Assembly: GCA_026874595.1 (NCBI GenBank)
Contig: CM049320.1
Coordinates: 48,868,714-48,932,713 of the forward strand
Length of the DNA stretch: 64,000 nt
From: Sipunculus nudus
Lineage: Eukaryota > Annelida > Sipuncula > Golfingiida > Sipunculidae
Reading direction: 5' to 3'
The notes below the pieces were generated by a model. That model made no database searches and was not told the origin of the DNA. It was given only the letters and a program-made list of their open reading frames with translations. Shown here in pieces: positions 63,700 through 64,000 of this stretch. How positions within the stretch are numbered: the first letter of the stretch is position 1; each line of letters begins with the position of its first letter. A program made the position numbers and the translations under genes.

Positions 63700-64000
63700 C
63701 TAAAATAAATGAAGTAATGAATGTTGTCTTTCACAAAAGATAATCTGAACAAGTTTCTGGGCTTTCTCATTTCCTAAACTGTTGCACAGTTTTGTGTGGA
63801 TAAGTCCATAAGACCTGAACACATGTTCAGTGGAGACAGAAGAAGCAACAGCGGTGTGAAGTTGTTTCATCAACTGCATGAAATATCCCTGTTGATTAGT
63901 GATGTGCTCTGTATAGCTAGACATGAATTCAAGTGTGACCAGAAAATGGCTGCTTCTTGACAGTGGTGATGTGGTCAGAGCCTTATGCACGACAGTGGTG
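63700..64000 (-). mobile_element. hAT-family transposase C-terminal fragment, cut by window edge
   Basis: An open minus-strand frame enters from the right edge and stops near 63700. The segment SSVSTEHVFRSYGLIHTKL, followed by CNSLGNEKAQKLVQII, matches the C-terminal dimerisation region of hAT transposases and BED/DUF659-type derivatives, where a S.ERVFS..G.IH.K.RN.L..EKA.KLV pattern is conserved. The frame is intact as far as seen. It could be the end of an active element, a decayed copy, or a domesticated gene. The catalytic and zinc-finger parts lie outside the window. Confidence 0.75.

Overview
The window looks like nuclear DNA of a lophotrochozoan animal, most likely a mollusc. It is AT-rich, has short exons separated by long repeat-choked introns, and carries dispersed repeats of the kind common in bivalve genomes. 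No bacterial, viral or organellar gene layout is visible. Most long open frames are artefacts of tandem repeats.

One gene can be reconstructed with confidence. It lies on the minus strand and spans almost the whole window: the orthologue of the vertebrate centrosomal coiled-coil proteins CEP85 and CEP85L. The start codon is at 63016 and the coding exons are 62920-63016, 17712-18634, 13435-13559, 7368-7503, 6838-6969, 5224-5385, 4726-4857, 2322-2492 and 1-172. The last one runs off the left edge. All reading phases join. Family landmarks are visible: a PTAHV motif, a basic/serine RPRRWRSLSS segment, an ERYLSDLPT coiled-coil motif and an NQDLMEENL motif. A further N-terminal exon probably lies in 19058-19431 but shows an unresolved one-base frame problem. 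The intron between exons 6838-6969 and 5224-5385 is a textbook U12-type AT-AC intron.

Layout from left to right: 1-7.5 kb holds the 3' half of the gene, with minisatellites abutting or containing the splice sites. 7.5-17.7 kb holds introns with Helitron/Helentron-like elements (10.1-13.1 kb) and a 2.0-kb element with perfect 27-bp terminal inverted repeats (13.85-15.86 kb). 17.2-19.4 kb holds the large N-terminal exon. 19.75-30.7 kb is a Russian-doll nest of Helentron-like elements. 31.5-33.9 and 34.4-39.2 kb are large minisatellites. 41.4-42.5 kb is a 37-bp minisatellite. 42.8-50.8 kb is a second nest of the same families. 54.2-54.9 kb is a compact Helentron-like copy. 56.8-59.4 kb is a 44-bp minisatellite. 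59.8-62.4 kb is another putative Helitron-like element. 62.9-63.0 kb is the first coding exon, and a hAT transposase fragment lies at the right edge.

Two themes stand out. First, several minisatellites have amplified an exon/intron junction, so each unit repeats a plausible splice site. Second, at least three unrelated-looking repeat families, and partly a fourth, share one terminal grammar: a terminal sequence at one end; at the other its inverted copy, then a short hairpin, then CTAG or a T-rich end. They are inserted into one another at recognisable sites. All assignments were made by eye from sequence and remembered family features; no search was run.
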